Source: Acidobacteriota bacterium
Lineage (GTDB): Bacteria > Acidobacteriota > Blastocatellia > Pyrinomonadales > Pyrinomonadaceae
Assembly (NCBI GenBank): GCA_016700075.1
Contig: CP065000.1
Location: forward strand, 434,001 to 498,000
Length of the DNA stretch: 64,000 bases
Direction: 5' to 3'
Under the pieces are notes generated by a model. It was not told where the DNA came from and ran no database searches. It saw only the letters and a program-made list of their open reading frames with translations. Every line of letters starts with the position of its first letter. The stretch's first letter is position 1. The position numbers were made by a program, and so were the translations under genes. This document shows, in pieces, positions 1 through 7,538 of the stretch.

Positions 1-2019
1 CAATCCGGTTCCGCGGCCCTTTGTTGAAAAATACGGCTGAAACAACTTTTGCAGATCTGCGGGTTCGATGCCGTCGCCGTTATCCGAAACCTCCGCCATC
101 ACTATTTCACGAGCGGCGTCGTGCCGCGTCGCGATCGAGACGATCCTCTTTGCATCTCCGGGTGCTTCGATAGCGTTGTCGATCAGATTTACGAATACAC
201 GTTTCAATTGTTCAGCATCGAGTCGGACCGTCGGAAGTTCCGAGGTCAGGTCGAGAGAAATTGCCACTTCGTCGCCGCGTTCGCGGTAAAGTTCGCTTGC
301 TGACCGAATTACGTCATTGATATCGCCCGCGGCCAGCTCGACCTCGGGTAGGCGTGCGAATCGCGAAAACTCGTCCACCATCGCCTTTAGCGACGAGACT
401 TCCCTGAGTATGGTTCCCGTGCTTTCTTTAACGATGCTGCCGATCTGAGCGTCGCCATTGGGATCGGCGTCGAATCGCTTTGCGATACGTTCGGCGGAGA
501 GCTGTATCGGCGTGAGCGGATTTTTGATCTCGTGAGCCATACGGCGGGCGACCTCCTGCCAGGCCGATGCACGCTGTGCAGAGATCAACTCGGTCAAGTC
601 CTCCAAAACCAACACCACGCCGCCGCTGTCAGGCAAAGCCGTAGCGAGAAAGGCGATGGTCCGCTCTTGCGGGGTTGTGACGTGTATAGCATCGCCGATG
701 CCGCCGATCACAGCCTGTCCCGAAGCTCGACCGGAACGCCTCGCACGCGCGATCAGCCGCGAAATGTCACCGCCGACCGCGTTAGCGTCTAGGTCTTGGA
801 TTGTGATCATGGCATTTTCATCCGAGAGCCCGAGGATGTTTCGCGCAGCGTCGTTCGCCGTGTTTACTTCGCCATCGGCAGTTATGGAAATAACGCCCGT
901 CGGAAGGCTCTGGAGCAAGGTCTCGATATATTTGCGACGGCCTTCAAGTTCCGTTGAGCTTTCTTCAAGCCGCCCGGACATCGTATTGAACGCATCGACA
1001 AGTAATGCAAGCTCATCCTCAGCCTGAACCTCGACCTTGTAGCCAAGATTACCTTTGGATATCTCGTCGGCCCCCTCGGCGAGCGCCTTGATCGGCGTCG
1101 TTATACCACGCGCAATATAGAACGCGATCCACGACGACGCTGAGATCAGTAAAAATGTGAGTATCCCGAGCGTGAGCATGCCGATCCCGCGGATCGTCCG
1201 CTGCTGCTGACTCAGGCGTTCAAGCTCGGCTAGTGATGTCGCCGCGATTCCCGACGTGCCCGCCGTCCCGGTTCCCGATTCGACAGCGATCACTTTTCTG
1301 CCGCCGACCGTCGAAACGGCACCGATCGATCCGTCGTCGCTCCTTTGCAATGTACCGGACTTTTTCACCTCTTCGGCGAAATCGCGGAGCGTTTGGGCTC
1401 TCGTTTCATCCGCAATTGTAACTGCAACTGTCCTGCCGTCGGGTTCTATGACCTGCAAATGTTCGACGCCCGCAGCCGCAGCGATCTCGCGAAGGCCGCT
1501 TTCATTTGGAAGCTGCGTTACAGACCTCGCGACCACGCCCGCAAATACCCCAACACGCCGCTCGCGTTCGATCTCGGAGCTTTCCTCGATATCGCGTGCC
1601 TCGCGGATCACGTTTTGCGGAATTTGCGAGAACCATCGTTCCAGTGCGCGGTTCATGAATAGATACGAAAAAACCGCCATTGCAAAGATCGGCAACAGGC
1701 TGACCGCAAAGAAATACATCAACAGCCGCGTCTTTATCTGCGCGCCAAGCACGGACGAACGGCGTTCGCGTGCGAGCTTTACCAGATTTCGCAGCAGAAT
1801 GAAAAGAAAAATGACGAACGCGATGAAGTTGACCGACGAAAGTATGTAGAGCAGGATCAGGTCGCTGGCAGTCTCGATCGAGAACGACTTCCAGAAATTA
1901 CTTGACTGCAAGAAGACGAGAAATACCAGCGTGGAAACCGTCAAAATGCCGATCACCCACGAAGCCCGCCGCCTGCGTTTCACTGTTTCGGAAGTCGTCA
2001 CCCACGGAAATTCTAACAC
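1..2019 (-). CDS. NtrY-like sensor histidine kinase (3' end beyond window)
   Basis: Membrane sensor kinase, cut by the left edge: 673 codons are visible and the C-terminal ATP lid is missing. I translated the reverse strand directly. It has N-terminal hydrophobic segments, a HAMP-like linker near residues 313-345 and a PAS-like stretch near 350-440. The H-box MAHEIKNPLTP has its phospho-acceptor His near residue 496, an N/G1 box DNGDGIEP follows near 645, and the visible end is FSTKGRGTGL. The order transmembrane-HAMP-PAS-HisKA-HATPase with a large extracytoplasmic part is that of NtrY-type kinases. An in-frame TGA lies near 2070. A GTG at 2019 is chosen as start, but a TTG at 2055 is also open and neither has a clear Shine-Dalgarno. 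A partner regulator is expected beyond the left edge. The CPBP gene starts divergently 68 bp away. Confidence 0.85.
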   Translation of the reverse strand, partial: MLEFPWVTTSETVKRRRRASWVIGILTVSTLVFLVFLQSSNFWKSFSIETASDLILLYILSSVNFIAFVIFLFILLRNLVKLARERRSSVLGAQIKTRLLMYFFAVSLLPIFAMAVFSYLFMNRALERWFSQIPQNVIREARDIEESSEIERERRVGVFAGVVARSVTQLPNESGLREIAAAAGVEHLQVIEPDGRTVAVTIADETRAQTLRDFAEEVKKSGTLQRSDDGSIGAVSTVGGRKVIAVESGTGTAGTSGIAATSLAELERLSQQQRTIRGIGMLTLGILTFLLISASSWIAFYIARGITTPIKALAEGADEISKGNLGYKVEVQAEDELALLVDAFNTMSGRLEESSTELEGRRKYIETLLQSLPTGVISITADGEVNTANDAARNILGLSDENAMITIQDLDANAVGGDISRLIARARRSGRASGQAVIGGIGDAIHVTTPQERTIAFLATALPDSGGVVLVLEDLTELISAQRASAWQEVARRMAHEIKNPLTPIQLSAERIAKRFDADPNGDAQIGSIVKESTGTILREVSSLKAMVDEFSRFARLPEVELAAGDINDVIRSASELYRERGDEVAISLDLTSELPTVRLDAEQLKRVFVNLIDNAIEAPGDAKRIVSIATRHDAAREIVMAEVSDNGDGIEPADLQKLFQPYFSTKGRGTGL

Positions 2020-2087
2020 AATCGCCGCCCGCCGTTTCGGTGGAATCGGCTCCAAACTGTTATTCTGTCAAATCGTAAAACTCGCGT

Positions 2088-3059
2088 ATGAACCACCTAT
2101 TCATCGACGCCAACGGCACACTCCGCAGCGGCTGGCGGGCGTTGTTCTTCCTGCTAGCTTTCGCGTTCGTCTCCGGCTTGAGTTACGCCGCGATGTTCGC
2201 GGTTTTCCTCTCGATCACTGGATTGGACGCCGTGGAGGCCACCGATCCGAAATATGAGGTTACGATGATCGCGGTCGGGTCAGCTGTTTCGCTTGCGGCC
2301 GCGTTGGGTGTCGGGTATTTGTGTGCAAGGCTGCTCGAAAAGCTGCCGTTTCGTTCGCTGGGAGCGTCGTTCTCCGCGGGATGGCTGCGGCATTTGTCGC
2401 TCGGCGTCGCGATCGGTGCTGCGACGCTCGTAATTGCGGCGTTGCCGGCGATGGTTTTCGGCGGTTTGAGGTTTGAATTCGCCGCGGATGTGGGCTTTCA
2501 GTCGTTACTTTATTCGCTTGCGACGGCGTTCGTAATATTCGCGGCGGCGGCGGCTTACGAAGAGGCGTTGTTCCGCGGCTATTTCCTGCAGACTCTCGCA
2601 CGCGGCGGATATGCGTGGCTCGCGATCATTCTTACGTCGGTGTTCTTCGCAACGGTTCATCTCGGCAATCCGTCAGCCAGTGCGTTCTCCACCGCAAACA
2701 CCGCGATCGCAGGGATTTGGTTCGGGATCGCATACATGAGGACTCGCGACCTTTGGTTCGTTTGGGGACTGCATTTGATGTGGAATTTCTTTCAGGGCTC
2801 GGTATTCGGGATCGAGGTGAGCGGCCTGACCGACCTATCGAAACCATCACTGCTCAACGAGATCGACGCCGGCCCCAACTGGCTGACGGGCGGCAGTTAC
2901 GGCATCGAGGCCAGTATAGGATGCACGGCGGCGTTGCTGCTGTCTATCCTGATAATCCGAATGATGCCGGCCCTCGAGCCCAATCCAAAAATGCTCGCGA
3001 TGACGAGCCCGGCGTCAGGCGATAGCGATCTTAAAGGAAATATCAACAGCGCGGGCTGA
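2088..3059 (+). CDS. CPBP (CAAX/Abi) family intramembrane metalloprotease
   Basis: 323-residue polytopic membrane protein with about eight hydrophobic segments. The first CPBP motif, EEALFRG, lies near residue 157 (paired Glu and Arg of EExxxR). The second motif region ATVHLGN lies near 190 and a third His region, WGLHLMWN, near 230. These are the expected metal-binding and catalytic residues of the CAAX-prenyl-protease-like (Rce1/Abi) family. Bacterial members act on unknown substrates; some process peptides or modulate envelope signalling. The gene starts divergently from the NtrY-like kinase, and its last 45 bases overlap the end of the convergent nadC. The substrate cannot be inferred from the sequence. 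Confidence 0.85.
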   Translation: MNHLFIDANGTLRSGWRALFFLLAFAFVSGLSYAAMFAVFLSITGLDAVEATDPKYEVTMIAVGSAVSLAAALGVGYLCARLLEKLPFRSLGASFSAGWLRHLSLGVAIGAATLVIAALPAMVFGGLRFEFAADVGFQSLLYSLATAFVIFAAAAAYEEALFRGYFLQTLARGGYAWLAIILTSVFFATVHLGNPSASAFSTANTAIAGIWFGIAYMRTRDLWFVWGLHLMWNFFQGSVFGIEVSGLTDLSKPSLLNEIDAGPNWLTGGSYGIEASIGCTAALLLSILIIRMMPALEPNPKMLAMTSPASGDSDLKGNINSAG

Positions 3060-3872
3060 GTGCGTCAGCCGACCGACCGAGATCAGATCGACACCGGCCT
3101 CGGCATACGCCCGCACGTTCTGCAGGTCCATTCCGCCGGAGGCCTCGATGATAACCGCAGGATTCATATCGCGCGCCATTTTTGTAAGTTTAGCTGCCTC
3201 GTCCGGCGTTTGGTTGTCGAGCATTACGATCTCGGCACCCGCGGAGATCGCCTCGCGAAGCTGAGCCCAATTCGTCACCTCGACCTCGATCTTGTGTAGA
3301 TGGCCGACCTTCGCTTTCGCGGCCGCAACGGCCTCATTGATGCCTCCTGCAAGAGCGATGTGGTTATCTTTAATTAGGACGCCGTCGTCGAGTCCCATAC
3401 GATGATTTTTGCCGCCGCCGATAGTGACGGCGTATTTTTCAAGCATCCGCAGCCCCGGAGTGGTCTTTCGGGTATCGACGATCGCGGCGTTGGTGCCCTC
3501 GACCGCTTTGACGAACTGCCGTGTCAGCGTCGCGATACCCGACATGCGTTGAATCAAGTTCAGGGCGGTCCGCTCGCCGACCAACAGCACATCGGCAAAG
3601 CCTTTCAGTGTGGCGAAAACGGTCCCCGATGCGATCTCGTCGCCGTCAGCGAATGTCGATTCGATCTCGCTCGAATCAGGATCAAGGTGAAAAAACACGG
3701 CTTCCGCCACGTCCAGCCCGCAAAGTACGAGATCTTCTTTAGCTAAAAACCTGCCAAGTCCGCGCGTATCTTGCGGCACGGTGGAACTTGTCGTTATGTC
3801 GCCGCGGCCGATGTCCTCGGCCAAAAACTGTCCCACCGCGGACAATATCTCACTGCCTTCCAGCCAGTTCAT
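3015..3872 (-). CDS. nadC: Nicotinate-nucleotide diphosphorylase (carboxylating)
   Basis: Quinolinate phosphoribosyltransferase, 285 residues, the step of de novo NAD synthesis that turns quinolinate and PRPP into nicotinate mononucleotide. Family signatures are clear: DIGRGDITT near the N-terminus, NLIQRMSGIAT, the strongly conserved DTRKTTPGLR, the His pair KNHRMGLDDGVLIKDNH, the barrel strand IEVEV, and the C-terminal ISVGRLTHSA. Length is normal. The ATG at 3872 is preceded by no Shine-Dalgarno, but a TTGACA/TAGAAT promoter places the transcript start at or within two bases of the ATG, so the message may be leaderless. nadA and nadB are not in the window. Its 3' end overlaps the CPBP protease gene. 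Confidence 0.97.
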   Translation of the reverse strand: MNWLEGSEILSAVGQFLAEDIGRGDITTSSTVPQDTRGLGRFLAKEDLVLCGLDVAEAVFFHLDPDSSEIESTFADGDEIASGTVFATLKGFADVLLVGERTALNLIQRMSGIATLTRQFVKAVEGTNAAIVDTRKTTPGLRMLEKYAVTIGGGKNHRMGLDDGVLIKDNHIALAGGINEAVAAAKAKVGHLHKIEVEVTNWAQLREAISAGAEIVMLDNQTPDEAAKLTKMARDMNPAVIIEASGGMDLQNVRAYAEAGVDLISVGRLTHSARAVDISFKIAIA

Positions 3873-3879
3873 AGGAACA

Positions 3880-3907
3880 ATTCTACGTTACACGCTGAAC
3901 GTGTCAA
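3880..3907 (-). promoter_or_regulatory. nadC promoter (candidate leaderless transcript)
   Basis: On the minus strand, TTGACA at 3907-3902 is followed after 16 bases by TAGAAT at 3885-3880. The distance from the -10 to the nadC ATG (3872) is seven bases, so the expected first transcribed base coincides with the start codon. Confidence 0.6.
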
Positions 3908-3926
3908 TCGGCCCAATGATTTGCCT

Positions 3927-3955
3927 TTGACAACGCAAAGGGACAGGCGTATATT
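3927..3955 (+). promoter_or_regulatory. Promoter of the small lipoprotein gene
   Basis: TTGACA at 3927-3932, a 17-base spacer and TATATT at 3950-3955 match the primary sigma consensus almost perfectly. The start would fall near 3962, about 28 bases before the ATG at 3990. It faces away from the nadC promoter in the same 117-bp gap. Confidence 0.7.
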
Positions 3956-3989
3956 CCTCAAGGCTTTTCAAAAAATAAGGGAGAATAGA

Positions 3990-4481
3990 ATGAAACGACG
4001 CATTAATCTTTTCGCGGCCTCCGCTATCGTGGCCGCGATGACCATCGCCTGTAGCTTCTCGACGGCAAACATGAGCAGCTTCAAGGCTTCCAAAGACAAA
4101 GAGGGCAAACAAGAGACGACGACCCTCAAGGCAGGTGAAACGCTTTACGCGAACGCCATAATATCGAATTCGCCCGGCAAGACGACGACAAAGATCTATC
4201 TGCAGGACGACAAAGGCAAAACGATGTCCGGCAGCGAGGTTTCCGTCGATCTGAGCGCCGACGGCAAGGCAAATTACTCTCTACCGCTTCCGATGTCCTT
4301 TCCGGGCGGCAAATACAAGCTCATCGCCGACATGCTGGACGATAAAGGCGAGAAAAAGGACAGTAAATCGGTCGATCTGACCATCGAGGCAGCACCGGCA
4401 GCACCCAAAACGGCTGACGATTCCGGCGATGACGCAGCCGACGATAAAGGCGGCGACAGCGACAAAAAGGACGACAACTAA
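3990..4481 (+). CDS. Small putative lipoprotein with acidic/lysine-rich tail
   Basis: 163-residue predicted envelope protein of unknown function. The reading frame is open further upstream, but the ATG at 3990 is chosen because it has a Shine-Dalgarno (AAGGGAG) seven to eight bases ahead, follows a near-consensus promoter, and begins a signal peptide (MKRR, a hydrophobic core, then TIACS). The Cys near residue 20 would be the lipidation site, although the lipobox is not canonical. The middle part is beta-rich and Lys/Thr-rich. The last 40 residues are almost all Asp, Lys, Gly and Ala. I do not recognise a named domain. Convergent with valS, with 13 bases between stops. Confidence 0.75.
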   Translation: MKRRINLFAASAIVAAMTIACSFSTANMSSFKASKDKEGKQETTTLKAGETLYANAIISNSPGKTTTKIYLQDDKGKTMSGSEVSVDLSADGKANYSLPLPMSFPGGKYKLIADMLDDKGEKKDSKSVDLTIEAAPAAPKTADDSGDDAADDKGGDSDKKDDN

Positions 4482-4494
4482 AAACTGACCCCTG

Positions 4495-7452
4495 CTAACT
4501 CAGTGAAGCAAGGTTCACATTGAGCGTCTCGATCTGTCCGGCTAGTTCTGCGGAACGTTCTCTGAGTGCCTCGACCTTTTCGGCCGGGGCTCTCGTTACG
4601 AAGTTTTCGTTAGTAAGCTGGGCGTCGAGACGCGTTTTTTCTTCGGAAAGCTTGGCGATCGCGTTGGCGAGGCGTTCCCGCTCCTTGTCAAAGTCGATAA
4701 GCCCTTCGAGCGGCACCGCCAGCGACGCGTTTGCGGTCAAAACCGCTTTCGCCGAGGCTTTCGGCACGTCTAGGGCGTCCGAGATCACAAGCGTTTCTGC
4801 TCTTGCAAGCCGCAATATCTGCGGTTGGTTCTCGCGAAACACACGCTGCAGGTCCGAATTCGCCGCCAAATGCACCGCGAAACGCACGGACGGGCTGATA
4901 TTCATCTCGGCACGTATGTTTCGGGCCTTTTTGATCGCGTCGATAACAGCCGACATCTCAAATTCGGCCGTCTCGTCTATCAGCGACGCGTCGCCACGCG
5001 GAAAATCCGCCAGCATTATCGTCTTGTCAGAACCGCCTGCGGTAGCGGGCGGTTGAACGCTTTCGCTATTCTGCGCTAAACCACCCGCTACGGCAGGTGG
5101 TACTGACCTATACGCCGCGTGATGCATCTCGGCTGACGTTCCGGGCAGCTTTTGCCACAATTCCTCCGTCAGATACGGCATGAACGGATGCAGCATCCGC
5201 AAAGCCGTCTCAAGCACGTTCAGAGTTACGCCGGAACTGTCGGAACCACCTGCCGTAGCCGGTGGTTGAACGTTTTCGCTATCCTGCGTTAAACCGCCCG
5301 CTACCGCAGGCGGTTCTGACTTGGTCAGTTCAATATACCAATCGCAGAAATCGTCCCAAAAGAAGTGATACAGCAGCGAAACCGCGGTGTGAAACTCGTA
5401 CTTTTCCAAAGCCTTATTCAGTTCCAACGCCGTGCGGTTCAGCCGCGAAATGATCCAGCGATCTGCAAGCGGAGCCGCCGGGGCGCAGGCTGCCAGCCTG
5501 CTTTCATCAGCTTGCAGGCTGGCAACCTGCGGTCCGACGTTCATAAGCGAGAAACGCGTCGCGTTCCAGATCTTGTTCGCGAAGTTACGATATGTTTCGA
5601 TCAGCAGATCATTCCACTTGATGTCGGCTCCGGTCGCGATGGACGCGAGGTAGATACGCGTCGCATCCACGCCAAATTTATCAAACATCTCGATCGGATC
5701 GACGCCGTTCTTTCGCGATTTCGACATCGGCTTGCCGTCCTTGCCGAGCACCGTGCCCGTGATCACGCAATCTTTGAACGCCGTCTGCCCCGTGAACTTC
5801 TTCGTCAGCATCATCATCCGCGAGACCCACAGAAAGATAATGTCGCGGCCGGTAACCAATACGTCTGTCGGCAAAAACGTCTCGAGGTCAGAACCACCTG
5901 CGGTAGCGGGTGGTTGAACATTGGGGGTTTCTCGCATTGAACCACCCGCTACCGCAGGTGGTTCTGACGGGCCGGTCCAGCCAAACGTCGAGAACGCCCA
6001 AAGCCCTGACGAAAACCACGTATCCAGCACGTCGCTGTCCTGCACGAGTTCCCTGCCGCCGGCCTTTTCGCGAGCTTCCTCCTCGCTGTGAGCGACGTAA
6101 ACGTTGCCGTCGCTGTCGTACCAAGCCGGTATTTGATGTCCCCACCAAAGCTGCCGAGAGATCGTCCAATCTTTCAAATTTTCGAGCCACGTCGTATAAA
6201 CCTTGGCGTGCGGGACCTCCGGCACGAACCGCGGCACGCCCTCACGATTGATCAGATCCAGGCCGATGTCGCGGAGTTCGTCCATTTTGACGAACCATTG
6301 CTCCGACAAGATCGGCTCGACAACGGTCTTGCAGCGTTCGCAAACAGGCAGCGTGATCTCGTAGTCCTCGATCTTTTCGAGCAGGCCGAGTTCGTCGAAC
6401 ATCGCAACGACCTTTTCGCGAGCCTTAAAGCGGTCCAGACCTTCAAACTCCGCACCGGCGGCTTCGTTCATCGTGCCGTCCATGTTCATCACGAGAAGCT
6501 GTTCCAGGCCGTGACGTTCACCGACAAGATAATCATTCGGGTCGTGCGCCGGCGTGATCTTTACGGCACCCGTACCGAATTCCGCATCAACGTATTCGTC
6601 CGCGATGATAGGAATTTCCCTGTTCGTGAGCGGCAAAGCGATGAACTTTCCTATTAGATCTTTGTAACGCTCATCGCCCGGATTGACAGCGACCGCAGTA
6701 TCGCCGAGCATCGTCTCGGGCCGCGTCGTCGCGACGACGATAAAGTCGGAACCGCCTGCAGTAGCGGGTGGTTGAATGTTTTCGCTTTCCTGGGTCAAAC
6801 CGCCGGCTACCACCGGCGGTTCCGACACAGGATACTTTAGGTAATACAGCTTGCCGTCTTTCTTGGTCTCTTCTTTAACTTCGAGGTCGGAGAGGACCGT
6901 CTTGTCCTTCGGGCACCAGTTCACAATCCGCAGCCCGCGATAGATCTGGCCTTCTTCGTAAAGCGTAACGAAAACGCTCCTAACAGCCGCAGACAGTCCC
7001 GGATCCATTGTGAAGCGATGCCGTGTCCAATCTACGGACGCTCCTTCGCGGCGCATTTGCTCGATGATGGTATTGCCGTATTCTTCCTTCCACGCCCAGC
7101 ACCGTTTCAGGAACTCCTCTCGGCCTATATCGAGGGGCGACTTGTTCTCTTCGGCACGCAGTTGCTCGACGACCTTTCGCTGAACCGATATCCCCGCGTG
7201 ATCGGTCCCCGGCAGCCAAAGCGTGCGATAGCCCTGCATACGCTTCCAACGCGCCAGCACGTCCATGATCGTATGCTGTAGAGCGTGGCCCATATGCAGC
7301 GAGCCGGTCACGTTCGGCGGCGGAATAACGATCGAATAAGCTTCCGCTTCCGCGTCCTCGTTTATCTCGGGCCGGAAACAGCCCAGTTGCTCCCAACGTT
7401 CATAGTGCCGGGATTCGGCCTCTTTCGGGTCGTATGCTTTCGCAAGTTCCAT
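4495..7452 (-). CDS. valS: Valine--tRNA ligase with five palindromic-repeat insertions
   Basis: Class Ia aminoacyl-tRNA synthetase charging tRNA-Val. The HIGH motif appears as HMGH near residues 53-56, the editing domain as TTRPETMLGDTAVAV, the KMSKS motif as PMSKSRKNGVDP, the anticodon-binding domain around LLYHFFWDDFCDWYIEL, and a C-terminal coiled-coil arm ends the protein. The ATG at 7452 matches the usual N-terminus (MELAKAYDPKEAE); an upstream ATG at 7476 is less likely. The protein is 985 residues. Removing four 27-residue repeats (near 209-236, 495-522, 711-738, 782-809) and a 17-residue second repeat (near 640-656) leaves about 860, the normal length. All insertions sit between conserved blocks, so the enzyme is probably active. 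Confidence 0.97.
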   Translation of the reverse strand: MELAKAYDPKEAESRHYERWEQLGCFRPEINEDAEAEAYSIVIPPPNVTGSLHMGHALQHTIMDVLARWKRMQGYRTLWLPGTDHAGISVQRKVVEQLRAEENKSPLDIGREEFLKRCWAWKEEYGNTIIEQMRREGASVDWTRHRFTMDPGLSAAVRSVFVTLYEEGQIYRGLRIVNWCPKDKTVLSDLEVKEETKKDGKLYYLKYPVSEPPVVAGGLTQESENIQPPATAGGSDFIVVATTRPETMLGDTAVAVNPGDERYKDLIGKFIALPLTNREIPIIADEYVDAEFGTGAVKITPAHDPNDYLVGERHGLEQLLVMNMDGTMNEAAGAEFEGLDRFKAREKVVAMFDELGLLEKIEDYEITLPVCERCKTVVEPILSEQWFVKMDELRDIGLDLINREGVPRFVPEVPHAKVYTTWLENLKDWTISRQLWWGHQIPAWYDSDGNVYVAHSEEEAREKAGGRELVQDSDVLDTWFSSGLWAFSTFGWTGPSEPPAVAGGSMRETPNVQPPATAGGSDLETFLPTDVLVTGRDIIFLWVSRMMMLTKKFTGQTAFKDCVITGTVLGKDGKPMSKSRKNGVDPIEMFDKFGVDATRIYLASIATGADIKWNDLLIETYRNFANKIWNATRFSLMNVGPQVASLQADESRLAACAPAAPLADRWIISRLNRTALELNKALEKYEFHTAVSLLYHFFWDDFCDWYIELTKSEPPAVAGGLTQDSENVQPPATAGGSDSSGVTLNVLETALRMLHPFMPYLTEELWQKLPGTSAEMHHAAYRSVPPAVAGGLAQNSESVQPPATAGGSDKTIMLADFPRGDASLIDETAEFEMSAVIDAIKKARNIRAEMNISPSVRFAVHLAANSDLQRVFRENQPQILRLARAETLVISDALDVPKASAKAVLTANASLAVPLEGLIDFDKERERLANAIAKLSEEKTRLDAQLTNENFVTRAPAEKVEALRERSAELAGQIETLNVNLASLS
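5026..5107 (-). repeat. 82-bp palindromic coding repeat, copy A (in valS)
   Basis: Imperfect inverted repeat with terminal GTCAG/CTGAC and arms built on CCGCCTGCGGTAGCGGGCGG; the central 20 or so bases are not palindromic. Read in the valS frame it encodes 27 residues, PPAVAGG then a variable middle then QPPATAGGSD. The Glu after the first Ser of the other copies is Val here. It lies between the tRNA-binding domain and the LADFP segment. Confidence 0.9.
5239..5320 (-). repeat. 82-bp palindromic coding repeat, copy B (in valS)
   Basis: Same length, termini and reading frame as copy A. The middle peptide is LTQDSENV between PPAVAGG and QPPATAGGSD. It is inserted after the CDWYIELTK block of the anticodon-binding domain. 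Confidence 0.9.
5483..5532. repeat. Second palindromic element, GCAGGCTGnCAGCCTGC type (in valS)
   Basis: Two copies of a 17-base palindrome with arms GCAGGCTG and CAGCCTGC (5485-5501 and 5514-5530) stand in inverted orientation around a 12-base spacer. In the valS frame they add about 17 residues (GPQVASLQADES and RLAACAP) just before the conserved APLADRWI block. The same palindrome occurs once in argS at 54343-54361. Confidence 0.75.
5887..5968 (-). repeat. 82-bp palindromic coding repeat, copy C (in valS)
   Basis: Most diverged copy in its centre (SMRETPNV) but with intact arms. Inserted between the conserved WAFSTFGW and LETFLPTDVLVTGRD segments of the catalytic domain, where ordinary ValS proteins have a short loop. 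Confidence 0.9.
6745..6826 (-). repeat. 82-bp palindromic coding repeat, copy D (in valS)
   Basis: The most N-terminal copy in the protein, placed between KYPV and FIVVATTRPETM at the entry to the editing domain. Middle peptide LTQESENI. Several arm bases differ (PPVVAGG instead of PPAVAGG), which suggests an older insertion or relaxed constraint. Confidence 0.9.
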
Positions 7453-7463
7453 AATCAAATGCG

Positions 7464-7528
7464 GAAGCCCGCACACACGGAGAGCATATCTTTCCGTCCG
7501 CTATATGCCCTTACTGTGAGCGGGCTTC
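7464..7528. repeat. Inverted repeat upstream of valS
   Basis: Perfect 9-base arms GAAGCCCGC (7464-7472) and GCGGGCTTC (7520-7528) separated by 47 bases, filling the gap between the response regulator stop and the valS start. No T-run follows, so it is not a standard terminator. It could fold in the valS leader. Confidence 0.4.
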
Positions 7529-7538
7529 TGCACACTAC

